A DNA stretch of 64,000 nucleotides from Acarospora socialis (GCA_025617375.2 JAMYGW020000006.1:191001-255000); one strand, 5' to 3'. Positions 36,201-47,581 are shown, counted from the stretch's first letter. A program made the numbers and translations. The notes: generated by a model not told the origin, from the letters alone.

Positions 36201-39172
36201 AAGTGACCGTAGACTAAGCAGTTACATTTGATCTCTCTCTGCCCCTTTTCTGTTCAAATGAACCGTTAGCAATACTTGAAATACAAAGACTTCTTTTCAG
36301 AGGTAAGAGCACAACAAATATGGCTTCTATGACAGAAAGAATAGATATACTAGTGCTGTCAATTGGCAGCCATAACAGCGAGGGTACAGCCTAGTCAAAG
36401 TCATAAGACGAAATCACAAGAGGTAGCAGTTAATCTTTCGTGACAATCATACTTCCAAACCATTACAACTCACCACGACGACGACGACGATACGCAAAAA
36501 CCGCTTCGTATACTCGTAAAACACGGACACGATGTCTGCACGTCAGGCACAACGAGTTCAGACGCATAAGGGTGAAACCATTGCTGTTCGGGAGCAAGAC
36601 ACGACACCAACACCAGCAATGTAGAAATGTCCCGGCTGCTTTGTCAGCAGGAATTATTCTCTGCATCTCTCCGACACCGCATTCTGAAGAACCGGTCAAA
36701 GTTCTGTTAAGATACTGGTCACGTGAGTCAGCTGAGACTCCATGGGAGTAAAATTTCGCTGTGATAGGACAACTTTCTTCTCAGTTGTGTTTACAGTATA
36801 GTGACAGAATATCAATTTCAACTTGGAATTTGAGCGACATACGATTATAGCCACAGCGAAGTGATGGGCTCTCTGGAGACTAGATTGGCGATCACGCTGG
36901 CAAACATCGCTCGAACTCGAGCTCTTTTTAATCCCTATATTCGGAAGATCTCATCCATGGCTAGGGTGAGAAGTCGACCAATACGTATACCCTTGGCGCC
37001 CTAATGGAGAACTGGGACTTCAAATAGGATTAGTCCGGAGATCTCGCTCTCTACCCACATTGAGTTTACTTCTCCATTACTTGTGCACGGCAAGGCCTTG
37101 TGTCGCAAGCCTTCTATTTTCACAGCCATTCTAGGGATTCATGTTGCTGACCATCAAAATATACAGCCCATTGGACCAAGATAATCGCATCTCAAGCGTT
37201 CAGCTTCTTCCTGTTACTATTGGGTCGCTTGATTGATAGACTCGTCCTTGAACCTGTGAGCGCGGATATTGAAACGCGTCTGGAAGGCAGGGTCGTGGCT
37301 CTGGCTGGTTTAGCGGTGGTCAATACATCCGTATTGGAAGCCCAGCCGCGGAGGCTTTCAAGTTATTTCCACCGTGCAAGGTTCTGGATTCCAGGATCTT
37401 AGGCGTATACTGCATTTATTCTCTGGTTTAGGCTAAGTTCAGGTAGAATAAGTTACCGTCCTAGCTATCCCCACCGCCGCCAGAGAAGGGAAGTGATGAC
37501 CCCAAAAAGGACACAGGGAAAGGCGACGAGGGAGTGGAGGACGCAAAATCTCGCCGAAAGGCAAGTCACACAGTGAAAAGAGTCCTACAGAGGGCACAAA
37601 AGCGGGAAGAGAGACGACTCTGCAATCCGTGGTCTCCTTTCACTTCAGCTTTCTATGCTGTCATACTTTGGCTGTCTTTGTGTATAGGCGCAACGGCTCA
37701 TAAAACAGGAGCCTTAGGATATCTCGAATCGACTTGAGTGGGCCACTTCATGAGGACTTTGCTCGCATATGTGTTAGGCTGGGAGGAAAGTCATACGAAC
37801 ATGCACAGGCGGGGTTCTAGCTCTCTGAAGTTAGGGTTAGTCGCGCAGAATGGCTGGCACCTAAGAAGCAGGAAACAAGCGTGTACTTTACGGCACGAAG
37901 TATTAGACGGAGCCACGTGGAGTTCAAGAACGAGCTTACTGACGTGATCCTGGAAAGAGGCTCGATAGTGCACAAATAACGAGACCAGGAGAATATGCCC
38001 CACAATGTACAGCAATTCAGCATACAATGACCGACAGTTGAGGTATCGTCCGGGCTCGGCAGTCAGAGTGAAGATAGCATATGAGACGGGGCGAACCGGG
38101 TACGCGGAACCAGGCATTTTCGCCATGAGAGCTGACGAGGTGAAATAAGGGCTGAAGAATACAACGGTGCAGCTTCAGCCAAGCAAACAGGATCGTCGCC
38201 CAACTGCTCGCAGACATACCAATGAGCTGAATCAGGGCCGGATCACAGGGAAGATGGCCTATGGAAGTTCAGCTGAAAGTGGGCGGGAAGGAAGAGGATG
38301 TAGTGTCATTTGAAATACTGCCGCTAAATAGTGAAGGTGCATTCATGTATTACTATCTTCCTTGCTTTGGGCATGAGTTAGGCGTAAGTCAGGGGCAATT
38401 ATATGATAATTGGTGTGAGTTAAGTTCAAGGCGTAAACTTAGCTGCAGTTATAGATGAGGCTATAGACAATTCGCATGTATGTGAGATCTACAGAAGTGA
38501 CATATGCAAATAATCTTGCCGATGTTGTGGTGTTCTAGCTCAAGGCGAACAAGGTGAAAGGTGCTATATTGGCGAACTACACCGCCAACATTCAGAGCTG
38601 TTTACAACGACGACGACGTCGGCGTACCCGGCCGCGTAGAAGGGCGCAGCACATTGCAGTCGAAATAGGCATCGATCTCAGGCCAAGCCGGTCTCCAATC
38701 TCGAGGCAAGCAGGTGGTTCCAGATCCGGGCGTCAAGCCCCACAGAGCAGCCAAGTCTGAGTAACAGATCACAACCTGCGGAGCGCCGACGGAGACGACT
38801 CTGGCGCGTACCCAGACGCAAGCAGATATCAGTCTGCACAGTGACTACTTCAAAACAGCCTCGCTATAGCGGGTGGCAATACTCTAAACGGGTATGCCGG
38901 AGACCTTGCTTTCGGGTCTTGGCTGGCAGCTCCTTCATCATTGGATGGCTTTTGATCTTTTTTAATCTCAACTCCAGACAACAACGGAAAGTCGGCACAA
39001 GGCAGCGCAGCACAGTGAATCTGTTTCAATCCCTATATTAGACCCCTTCTTCTGCTCGTTCCTGCATATCCATCATCCACCACACCCATTTGACTTTGCA
39101 ACCCACACACATCTCGTTTCCACGCTTACCTAACTTTCACTATCCACACACGTCCATCTCATTAACAGCACC
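33298..39172. other. Gene-poor stretch right of the MITE
   Basis: About 5.9 kb with short open frames only and no domain recognised. It includes an ACG-type microsatellite near 36,475-36,490 and the telomere-like words listed separately. The last 150 nt form the promoter and leader of the gene at 39,173: a TATA-like CTATATTA near 39,031 followed by a long C/T/A-rich leader. Confidence 0.45.
33383..33404 (+). repeat. Short interstitial telomere-like repeat
   Basis: TTAGGG occurs three times (33,383, 33,393 and 33,399), the last two head to tail, within GGTTAGGGTTATTTAGGGTT. Another TTAGGGTTAG is at 37,831. TTAGGG is the telomere unit of most filamentous ascomycetes. Confidence 0.6.
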
Positions 39173-39667
39173 ATGTACGTCAAGAACACTCTTTCCCTCC
39201 TCATCGGAGCTCTCGTTATCGGCGCCTACGCTGCCGACGCGCCCGAGAACGGCTCCAGTGCTGTTGCGGTGGCCACCAGCAATGGCGGTGGAGACAACAA
39301 CAACAACAATAACAACGACAACAACAATGACAACAACGGTAGCAAGGCCGCCTCTACTACGATGCTTACCACGTCTACCGCGACCGTGATGGCCGGATCT
39401 ACCACGGCGAGAGCCACCAGTTCCACTTCCACCGGGAAGGAGGAGGACAACGGCAACGACCAGCACTCTAGCACGACCGCCGGCACCGTCGCTGCTGCGA
39501 CCTCTGCGACCTCTGCGACCTCTGCAAGCTCTACCGGCCGCGAGGAAGACGGTCGGACTAGCACTACTACTTCCGGTGTTGCGACTTTCACCGGCGCTGC
39601 TACTCACAACTACGCTCCGGGTGCCATGGCCGCTGCTGCGGTGCTTGGCTTTGCCTGGGCCATTTAA
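39173..39667 (+). CDS. Small secreted Thr/Ser/Asn-rich protein, probably GPI-anchored
   Basis: 164 residues in one exon. It begins MYVKNTLSLLIGALVIGAYA, a typical signal peptide with an AYA-A cleavage site. A run of Asn/Asp coded by an AAC microsatellite follows (about 42-60), then Thr/Ser/Ala-rich segments likely to be O-glycosylated, including a repeated ATSATSATSAS. It ends with a spacer and a hydrophobic C-terminus (PGAMAAAAVLGFAWAI) as in GPI-anchor signals. No cysteines are seen in the mature part. The role is probably cell wall or surface; an effector or adhesin-like function is only a guess. A good pyrimidine-rich leader precedes the ATG (ACCATG). It stands alone at the right edge of the gene-poor island. 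Confidence 0.75.
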   Translation: MYVKNTLSLLIGALVIGAYAADAPENGSSAVAVATSNGGGDNNNNNNNDNNNDNNGSKAASTTMLTTSTATVMAGSTTARATSSTSTGKEEDNGNDQHSSTTAGTVAAATSATSATSASSTGREEDGRTSTTTSGVATFTGAATHNYAPGAMAAAAVLGFAWAI

Positions 39668-39774
39668 CTCGATGGTCACCTGTCTATTAACCGTGGGGGG
39701 GGAACTGAGATGTACAGTCTGGCAAATCGAGACGGCAACCCGTGGTCTGCAGCTCAAAGTTGGTAGACGTCAGG

Positions 39775-39826
39775 GTGGTGATGTCAAGTGGTGATTTCAA
39801 GTGGTGATGTCAAGTGGTTATTTCTG
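39775..39826. repeat. 13-bp minisatellite, about four units
   Basis: GTGGTGATGTCAA, GTGGTGATTTCAA, GTGGTGATGTCAA and a decayed fourth unit in tandem, about 110 nt downstream of the stop of the secreted-protein gene. Confidence 0.75.
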
Positions 39827-41373
39827 GCGGTGTAAGCAACGGGTGAGACGGCGTGGATGTAATGGGGGATGATCTGGGCTGAGTTGTTTGCTGGTGGCTA
39901 GTTTATGAGACCTTGTGCAGGGATCGAGTCAAAATACAAAGACTGCAACTGGGAATTTGTCCATTGATCCAACATGACCAACTGCGAGAATATAGAGCTT
40001 CACAAAGCCCCTTTCTGCTCTAAGGCTCAAGCCCAAACTCTCACGAGTGCAATATTGTTGTGAGTTGTATGGCGAGATGTGGTCCTTGCCACCGACTATC
40101 TACGTGTGCCTACTTCTCATTCAAGGCTGTACAGTAGCCTAGGAGGACGATCTCCATGCGAAGCGCTACTAAAGAAATCGACACTTGCCCTGAGCTAGGT
40201 AAGGCCTCTGTTCATGGCCCTGTAGACCTTCGGAGATCAACGATATGGCCCAGTTTCATTGATCCGCACGAGTGGGCTCATGGGCTGCGCAATGAAGATT
40301 AGCGATTGACTGCAAGGTAAAGACCGGTCATGCAACCGCACAGCTTGCAGAAAGCGGCGAGTCCGAATGGCCGTGTTTTCCAGTTTGCGGGCGACGCACA
40401 AGTGATAGGCTTGCTCTCGGGCAGCATCTCAGCCTTCGAAACTCACCGTAGCACTAGATAAAGTAGACTACCTTATACAAGCTTAATTTCTGCTATGTGC
40501 GCAAAACGAATGGCTGAAACGCGGTGAAGAATGCTGGCAGTCACACGGTGTAGGTAGGGTTACCTGGGATCTGGAAAGCACGGGCCGAGCGGATCTGGCT
40601 AGCTTGGTGATCGACAACCAGTTATGCCTTTGGCCGGGATAATTAGGTATAAGGTGCCTGAACTGTACCTAGACAGGCTAGCCTCAGGAGTACCGGCCGC
40701 CTGAAAACAATGGGGCCCCGCTGGAAAACACGGGCCGACCGTGCCGGGAGGAAACTTGGTACTTTGATGATCGACAGACTTGATCGACTTTAGGCACAGC
40801 CCTGACTTCATGCCAAGTCATACAGGGAGACAACGCTTGACTTGTCTGGCCTCTCGACCTATGATAAACTTATTCGTAGCTGTTTCTGCCAGCTTTCTGC
40901 AATTACTCGTACGACGTATAAGCCCGTATCAACCAGACGTTTCGTTGGTACGATCGACCAAAGATCTAGGCCCCTTCCTACTCGTACTTGTTTTTCCTTT
41001 GCCTTCTTGCGCGTCTTAGCATACGTTAGTGGCTATGTTGACACTCATGAAGAGCATTATTGTGGTGGTCAAGGATCGATGCATCCGCCGTTGACTGCAG
41101 AATAGTATAGCTAAGATGGCCAAGGCAGCCTAGCCGGCCAAGTCGGCCAAGTCGGGCGAAAAGAGTCTCTCGACGTGCAAATAGAATCTTGACGATGACA
41201 TCGGCTTGAATGACAGTTCTTCCAAGCACACTTGACGCCTCCCCTTCCAGAATGAAAGATACAATTGATGTCGTCGCTGATATAAGATATCATTCACTGG
41301 TTACTTTGTTATCTTCTGTACAAACCTCATCCTTCCACCTCTCCACACGTCGGACCTAAACACCATCTTCAAC
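39827..41373. other. Intergenic region with a diverged repeat pair
   Basis: No gene seen. Two related segments, about 40,571-40,620 and 40,721-40,780, share CTGGAAA.CACGGGCCGA and a TGATGATCGACA/TGGTGATCGACA end about 150 bp apart. GGCCAAGTCGGCCAAGTCGG at about 41,137 is a short tandem word. The end (GATATAAGATATC, then C-rich leader) is the probable promoter of the next gene. Confidence 0.45.
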
Positions 41374-41874
41374 ATGGTCAACCTCGTCCCCAAAGCCATC
41401 TCCACCCACCCTCTCTATCCTCGCCTCCTGCAAGCCATCCGCATCATCCAGTTTCTCTCCTCCCTGATCTCGCTCATTCTCTTCAGCATCCACCTCTCGC
41501 GCCTCGTCACCAGGATCGCCTGCGCGCAGGGCGCCGTTCAGGGCATCATCGCCGCCGCTTTGGCCTACACCATTATCGCAACCCTGATCAGCCTCTTCGT
41601 GAAGGTGGGCTTCTTCGCCATGAAAGCCATCCTGATCGGGCTGGATCTGTGTTTTATGGCCGGCTTTATTGCTGTCGCGGTGTTGACGAGTCCGTCTGGA
41701 GGCGCTGCGAGAGGGGGTTGTGCTGCAACTCGCAATAGCAACGACAAGCGCGACGACAATGACGAAAGTTCGGGCACTCAAGGGCCAGGCTGTGCGCTTG
41801 TGACGGCAACGTTTGCTTTGGCGCTTGTGAGCACGTGGGTTTCGCTTCCGTTCCCTTTCCCTTTTCTTCGATAA
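41374..41874 (+). CDS. Four-helix integral membrane protein, MARVEL-like
   Basis: 166 residues, one exon. Hydrophobic segments fall at about 20-48, 53-78, 80-104 and 138-158. The loop between segments 3 and 4 is polar and Gly/Ser/Asp-rich with two Cys. The opening (RLLQAIRIIQFLSSLISLILFSI..) resembles fungal MARVEL-domain proteins, which sit in the plasma membrane or endosomal membranes; no catalytic motif is expected. The C-terminus SLPFPFPFLR is odd and may come from reading into an intron, so the true 3' end may differ. The ATG (AACATGG) follows a C-rich leader. Confidence 0.6.
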   Translation: MVNLVPKAISTHPLYPRLLQAIRIIQFLSSLISLILFSIHLSRLVTRIACAQGAVQGIIAAALAYTIIATLISLFVKVGFFAMKAILIGLDLCFMAGFIAVAVLTSPSGGAARGGCAATRNSNDKRDDNDESSGTQGPGCALVTATFALALVSTWVSLPFPFPFLR

Positions 41875-43120
41875 GACAGTCGGTGGGAGATGGAGCGGAT
41901 GCTGATGCTGAGGTAGGGTCTCGCATGCTGCATCGGCTTGGATGCAGCAGGGTCATACGGCCGCCTCCAAATTCAACGACCCACGTACCAATCGGGAATG
42001 ATTTTCACAGCTTACACAAGGTTATGTTGGTGTTGCAGCTGCATGGTTCATCTACGGTCGATAGCAGTTCTCTGATAGGAAGCTGGAGCCTTGAAGATTG
42101 GTGTCATGGGCGCCTTGCAGACGGTTGGCTTGATGTTCTTCTGCGCTTCTTGCTTTGGGCGTGTCTACGTTTGGAGCAATTGGCGAAGTAGCCCTTCAGA
42201 ATTGCTGAGCGGCAGAATAGCAATCCTGACTCATTTTGATACCAAAACTATTTTTTCCAGCTCAGTTTGTTGTCAGCATATGCAGCTGCCGTGCCGTCCA
42301 TTCTTACAGTACCACCCCGGTATGGATGATCAACTCAGACATTATACAAAAACACGAATCTCAGAAAATATCCTCCTTCTACATCCTACTCTCTCCCTTC
42401 CTTCTCATGCCTTCCCCGAATTGAATCCGACATCTCAACAAGCCGGAGACCATTACGATCACATTGTACTATCCAATGCTCCAGATTCGAAGCATTCAAT
42501 GTGCCAAATAGCAGTCCACTGTCGGACCAAGTGACCAGAGACTCGGTGAAGTGCCAGCTTCACGGCCAAAGAAACAATGCCTACTCCGGGGATATCAGGA
42601 GATCACCGCTCCACCAAAGATTAGTGACTGGCCTGGCAAGGTCTTACAGCACGTCGCGAGGATGTCACCGCTTTATCCTGCCAGCAGCAAGATTCCATGT
42701 TTGCCAGGAGCAAGGGCAGAGCCAAGTCGGCGAGCATCGAAGTCGGCGACTTCTTCGTTCGCCGATTCGCTAGCTCCCGGAATTAGGCTCGTTCCCAACG
42801 AATATTGGAGTGACGACAAGGGGAAGGGGTGTCGGCCATACACCGGGGATGGAAAGACGCCCATTTCAGTGCCCATGTAGTGATGGCACGAACGATGTCA
42901 TCCACCTGGGGTTCGGGATTCGATAGGACCTAATTTTGGGTTTCGGGGTGGGAAGAACAGTAGCTTGTGGGATAGGACAAAACCATGGTATTGCCTGCTA
43001 TGCCATTTTTACCTCTCAAACCATTCCATTTCTCCCATTCAAAATTCGATATACCACGAACCAAGGGGTAAACACCCGCCTCCCACTCTGTAGTGGACCA
43101 TATACACCTATAGAAAACAA
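41875..43120. other. Intergenic region
   Basis: 1.25 kb between two membrane-protein genes. Only overlapping short frames, none convincing. A downstream exon of the previous gene could lie at its start. Confidence 0.35.
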
Positions 43121-43819
43121 ATGCAGCAACGAAGGAGCCATATCCAACAGCTCTTCGCCTACCTCACCGCCTCCATCCGCATCAACGTCCTCGTCGAAGC
43201 TGAACTCCTCCTCCTCGCATTCGACACCGGCATGCAAGACGCGACCACCTTCCCCGACTACCACAGCTTCGCCTCCAACCAAACGGGCAACACCGTGCTC
43301 TTGGCCGTTGGAGCCGCCGGGATCGTCGGGACGCTGTTCTTGCTGCCCAACACCGGCGTCAGCCTCGGCCTGTTTGTCGCGGGCGCCTTGATCATGGGCC
43401 AGATCGGGAACGCGGTCGGTGACTGACGCCGTCTGTGGCTGCTCGTGAGCAATGCGGTACAGACCGCGCTCGTTTTCGCGGCGGCGGCGTTACAATATCG
43501 GGTTGGGAGCGTCGTCGAGGCGGAAGGGGTGACGGCAATGGGGGTCATCGCGCTGTTGGCTTTTTCGTCGGGCGTGCAAGTGGCGATGGCATGGTCGGTT
43601 AAGGTGGCGGAGATCACGACGGCGATGGCGACGGCTGCCTGGGTGGATTTGCTGGTTGACGAGAGATTGTTAGTGGGGCACAATCGGGGGAGGAATCGAA
43701 GGGCATTGTTCTTGTTGTCATTATTTGTGGGGAGTTTTGTAGGCGCGTTTGTTTATCGGAGGGTTGGGTCTGCTTTTGCGTTGGAGCGAAGGAACGGAGG
43801 GGGCGAGTCAAGATTTTAG
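43121..43819 (+). pseudogene. DUF1275 (YoaK-type) membrane protein with one in-frame stop
   Basis: One continuous frame codes for two halves of a DUF1275 protein, 43,121-43,423 and 43,427-43,819, separated by a single TGA at 43,424-43,426. The N-terminal half has NVLVEAELLLLAFDTGMQDATTF and the family signature SNQTGNTVLLA; the C-terminal half has hydrophobic segments ending in FLLSLFVGSFVGAFVYRRVG. Reading through would give about 232 residues with roughly six membrane segments, a normal size. The stop sits where the family has a basic run before LWLL; CGA to TGA is the likely change, a C-to-T at CpG. I see no intron that would remove it. Recent pseudogene, read-through, or sequence error. 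Function of the family is unknown. Confidence 0.75.
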
Positions 43820-44468
43820 GGAGAAGAGGATCAACGTAGCGTGTGAGAGATGATATAAACGATATGTACTTCGCGGAGGATAGAGCTATCTTCTATCTTT
43901 CCTCTTCGGCATGGTAGGAGATTGAGGAACCCGAGGAGCGCGCAAATAGTGTCGCAACCGACCGCCATGCACACATCACCATCCGTGAAGTGGTAACTGA
44001 TACAACAGTCTTTTCCACTCCCGTAGGGTCGGCTGCATGGATCGAGTTGAGACTTGAAAGTTGCAAAAACCGTATTGAGAAGCCTCTAACTGATTCAAGA
44101 AAGGGAAGATGCGCAGGTTCATCTGTCCAAATCAATGAAGTGCCTATAATTGTACATGACTGTTGATAAACCCTGACTGAGTACTAATGAAAGAATCGTA
44201 ACACCGACTTTTGGAGACAATCCCTCGCCCTCAACCACACAATCTATATCGAGTACTGCTCTCCTCTATCCCCATAGCTCAGGCACTTTTAAGAAACCTG
44301 AAGGCACCTAAATCTATCGGAACCCGCATGGGGCAACCGTCCAGCACGTATATTGATCTGTAGGGACTGACGAAGAAGTTTAGGTTCAGACAACGAACCG
44401 TCCCGTTCATGTCTCCAACAGACAAAACTCTGCTCTAGAGTGCCAGCCTTCACATGTTTGTTCCTGGC
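43820..44468. other. Intergenic region
   Basis: No gene seen. It includes the non-homologous tail that follows the truncated lactamase-like frame. Confidence 0.4.
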
Positions 44469-44753
44469 ACTATGTACGGTGTAGCCATGTTTAGCCACTA
44501 GAGCCAAGAGTTGATCTGCAGAAGAGGTGGTGGTTGTGTTCGTGGCGGCATCGAAGTCGAGCACTGGATCGATGACGACAGCATCACGTGTCTCTCGATC
44601 GGCGATAACGTATTGCCGTGTGCCGGTCTTGGCTTCAAAACACACATGAACGAAAGGCTTTTGTTCTATGCTTATTGTGATATTTGGTGATTTCTTGCGT
44701 TGAAGTTTGAAGATGGAGAAATCTGCGAAGGTCAAATCGACATTGATGAGCAT
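44469..44753 (-). pseudogene. N-terminal fragment of a metallo-beta-lactamase-fold (ETHE1/Blh-like) protein
   Basis: From 44,660 leftwards the frame reads KPFVHVCFEAKTGTRQYVIAD, then AVVIDPVLDFDAA and LLALVAKHGYTVH. This is the start of a persulfide-dioxygenase/Blh-type metallo-beta-lactamase domain (first beta hairpin, DPV/D turn, helix). Family knowledge expects ETHAHADH, the zinc/iron-binding motif, directly after; instead the homology stops and unrelated residues run on to a stop at 44,289. No metal site remains, so it is a truncated relic. It lies head-to-head with a YeeE/YedE transporter (277 nt between starts), the usual partner of such enzymes in sulfur metabolism. Confidence 0.65.
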
Positions 44754-45029
44754 GTCTTATACTGGAGTGGTGGTTGATTATCCGTCATCGACTCATCATC
44801 GGTGTTGTGATAAAGCCCTGCAGTCGCCGTCTGATTCACTAGTCGGCGAACCTTTTGAGAACCCCGTAGTCTAATCGGCGACCATATGTCGGCGATTACA
44901 TCTACGTTGGTAATGAATAAGGCACCATGTATTTTCTTGATCCATGGCATGACCGACATTCTTATTATCCATTGATTCCACCCTTTTTCCAATTCTTTTT
45001 TCGACTCCCCCTGTCGAAACACCAGAAAC

Positions 45030-46145
45030 ATGCCAAAGCAAAGAGGCCCATCCAATATTATTGACATCTCGTCCTCTACCATGGCTAGAACGCTTGCAGC
45101 CGTTGGAGCTGGCGCACTCTTTGGAGCGGCTCTGACATCGTCTGGAGTGTATCTGCCGTCGGTCATACTCTTGCAAATGGAGATGAAGGATTCTCATATG
45201 CTCAAAGTCTTTCTAACTGCCAGTGGCAGCAGTGCGTAAGTGTCTTGCATGCTTGTTGATCGGCTCTTGGAATCCTCACTAACGAGTCCTAGTGCGGTCA
45301 TGGCAGTCATGGAACGACTCAAACTTGCCCACTGTCCCCCTCGAAAAGCATCGAGTATTGGCTGGTTCAGTAGCTACGACGCGAATATCATCGGTGGCCT
45401 GATGGTGGGTGCTGGCATGACTCTCACAGGTGCATGTCCAGGTACCGTCCTCGTTCAAATCGCGACTGGCGTCCGGTCAGGATGGCTCGTCATGCTCGGT
45501 GGTGTCCTTGGGGGCATCTTGTACGCGAGGATCTCTCCATATCGACGCAAAGACGTGCCGACCAGCGGCGCCTCCTCCAGCAGCCTCGCAGTGCAGAGCA
45601 AATTCAACCTCCGTCCAAACCACGCCGTTCTGGCTTATGAGGCGATATGCGTGATAATGATCACTCTTGCGACAACGTTAGGGCCCAAGGGTACTCATGT
45701 TCCTTTGCACCCAGTCCCGGGGGGTTTGTTGATCGGAGGTGCTCAAGCTGCATCGCTGATGATGACGGGCTCTCCCTTGGGTGTATCAACGGCGTACGAA
45801 GAGGTTGGACAGAACTTCTGGCGGGTGTGGGACTCCTTGGTAGGGTCCAAGCCAATGCCTACGCCGGCACCGTCCACAAGGGCGATAACGTTTGGGTTGG
45901 GAATACTCGTAGGAAGCTGGACTCTAATCCAATCAATCGCCACAACAAGGGTCGCACCAGACATGCAGATCTCCCATATTTCCGCGGTCCTCGGTGGGTG
46001 CCTAATGGTGGTGGGCGCGCGGCTTGCCGGTGGCTGCACTTCAGGTCACGGGATTACCGGCATGGCTCTGCTTTCTATTTCCAGTATTATTACTGTCGCG
46101 TCCATGTTTGTCGGCGGTATTGCATTGGCTCAGCTGATTGCCTAA
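45030..46145 (+). CDS. YeeE/YedE (sulphur transport domain) membrane protein
   Basis: Exons 45030..45235 and 45293..46145 (57-nt intron, GTAAGT..CTAAC..CCTAG); 352 residues. Two halves each carry the family hallmark around a conserved Cys: TLTGACPGTVLVQ in the first and GGCTSGHGITG near the end, within a run of about nine or ten hydrophobic segments (GALFGAALTSSGVYLP, WLVMLGGVLGGILYA, GLGILVGSWTLI, MVVGARLAGG). Bacterial relatives carry thiosulfate or other reduced sulfur across the membrane through these Cys residues. An internal start at 45,081 (MARTLAAVG) is also possible. The neighbouring lactamase relic suggests an ancestral sulfur-handling pair. Confidence 0.9.
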
Positions 46146-46354
46146 TGGAGCCGTTATCTCGTGTCATTGTTACCATGCGAAAAGAAGTGCACATCTTGCC
46201 GTACAAGCCAATAACTTCAATCAATGGCAGCAAGCTGTACTCTTTCACGATCTTCCCGTGTGCTATCAGGCTCTTTGTCGTTCTAGAAGACCTTCCAAGC
46301 TTCTACCCTCATGACCCCAGGCTTCGATACTCAGCTTTCCGGAACTGAAGAGAT

Positions 46355-47581
46355 CTAACGGTTTGCCGCTCCATTGTCGCACGCCCTTGCCTTCTCATCC
46401 ACTACCAAGTCCACTCCCTCGAGCGTCAACATACTCATGACTTCCCAACATACCCCTCTCACCTCTAACCTTCGCAGGCCTTCCCATCCTTTCATCAAAG
46501 TCGGAAGCAATCTCTCTTTGAATCGTTGATCCATGGGCGCTATCTTTTGCGCCCGAAGCGGCACCATAGGCCCAGGCATGTCCCTGAATCTTTCAGTTTG
46601 TGACCACAGCCATCTTGAGTCCCTTCCTTGCTCAACGGTCAAAATCTGAGGCTTCACAGCCGTGATGAATGACGCCCATTCATCATACACCTCTTCGTCG
46701 CCCTGCGGGTAGAAATCTTCCTGTTGGGGATGCTCGTGTCCTACCTTGCGGAGTAAGAGCGTTTTCAAACTCTCACATCTATCCTTCAACTGGGGGAGTA
46801 TCCGTCTCATTGGGCCAGGAAGTACGAACTCCCGGCTGTCGTTCTCAGGCCAACGCTCACGAAGTCTAAAAAGCGGAGTTTCAATGGTTGAAAGGCGAGA
46901 GAAACGTTGTCCGTCCTCTCCCTGGCCCTCATCGTGCAGATTGTCCAAGCATAGAGATGTCAGCTTCGCTTTTTCGCCGTGTAGAATAGCTGTCACTAAT
47001 GCGTAGCTCGTCTTGCCGACCAATCTAATATGCTTCGCTTTCGGAAATAGACTCTGAGGAACAGGGTTCCGGGAAGGATCAGGTTCGCAGTACGCAAATG
47101 CTAGGTCGAGCCTCCTCACTTCAGTTAACATCTCCATTACCTTGTAAACCTCGGACCCAGCCCACTTGAACTTGGTATTTCCAACAAAGTGTATCGTCCA
47201 AGTAAACTTCCGAACAAATCGCGCATAATCGGGATTCTCGAGGATAGCTTTGAGAAATTGTTTCTGTCTCTGCACGACATCCGGCCACCTCCCTTCAGTG
47301 TATATATACATGGTGTCCGCCCACACCATGCCCTTGAATGGTGAATATGATGCCGGTACACCGCTTACAACCCATCCACGGTTATGCCAGCTAATGTCCA
47401 CGTTAGAGTAGAGGATTGGTATGCAGAGTGCGCGCATGCGTTTCGAGGTCCGGGCGACGATCAAGAGTTCGCAAGTAGACAAATACTCGACTACCTCAAG
47501 GCAAAGCTCATCCGGAAGCCGTTCGAGTGGAAATCTACCCCTGTGAACCCACTTTGAGATCTTCCCATTTCTCAGCTCCAT
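46355..47581 (-). CDS. F-box domain protein
   Basis: 408 residues, one exon. An N-terminal F-box motif at about 17-60 (FPLERLPDELCLEVVEYLSTCELLIVARTSKRMR shape, with the L-P-x-E-L core) is followed by a C-terminal region of about 340 residues with leucine-rich, repeat-like spacing (RRLDLAFAY, KLTSLCLDNL, SLKTLLLRKV, LRRLEVRGV). By family knowledge the F-box binds Skp1 and brings substrates to an SCF ubiquitin ligase; the substrate is unknown. Such genes are numerous in filamentous fungi. It converges on the YeeE/YedE gene, with 209 nt between stops. Confidence 0.85.
   Translation of the reverse strand: MELRNGKISKWVHRGRFPLERLPDELCLEVVEYLSTCELLIVARTSKRMRALCIPILYSNVDISWHNRGWVVSGVPASYSPFKGMVWADTMYIYTEGRWPDVVQRQKQFLKAILENPDYARFVRKFTWTIHFVGNTKFKWAGSEVYKVMEMLTEVRRLDLAFAYCEPDPSRNPVPQSLFPKAKHIRLVGKTSYALVTAILHGEKAKLTSLCLDNLHDEGQGEDGQRFSRLSTIETPLFRLRERWPENDSREFVLPGPMRRILPQLKDRCESLKTLLLRKVGHEHPQQEDFYPQGDEEVYDEWASFITAVKPQILTVEQGRDSRWLWSQTERFRDMPGPMVPLRAQKIAPMDQRFKERLLPTLMKGWEGLRRLEVRGVCWEVMSMLTLEGVDLVVDEKARACDNGAANR

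Noticed and set aside
39140-39757. 205-codon minus-strand frame
   Set aside because: Shadow of the Thr/Asn-rich secreted-protein gene on the plus strand.
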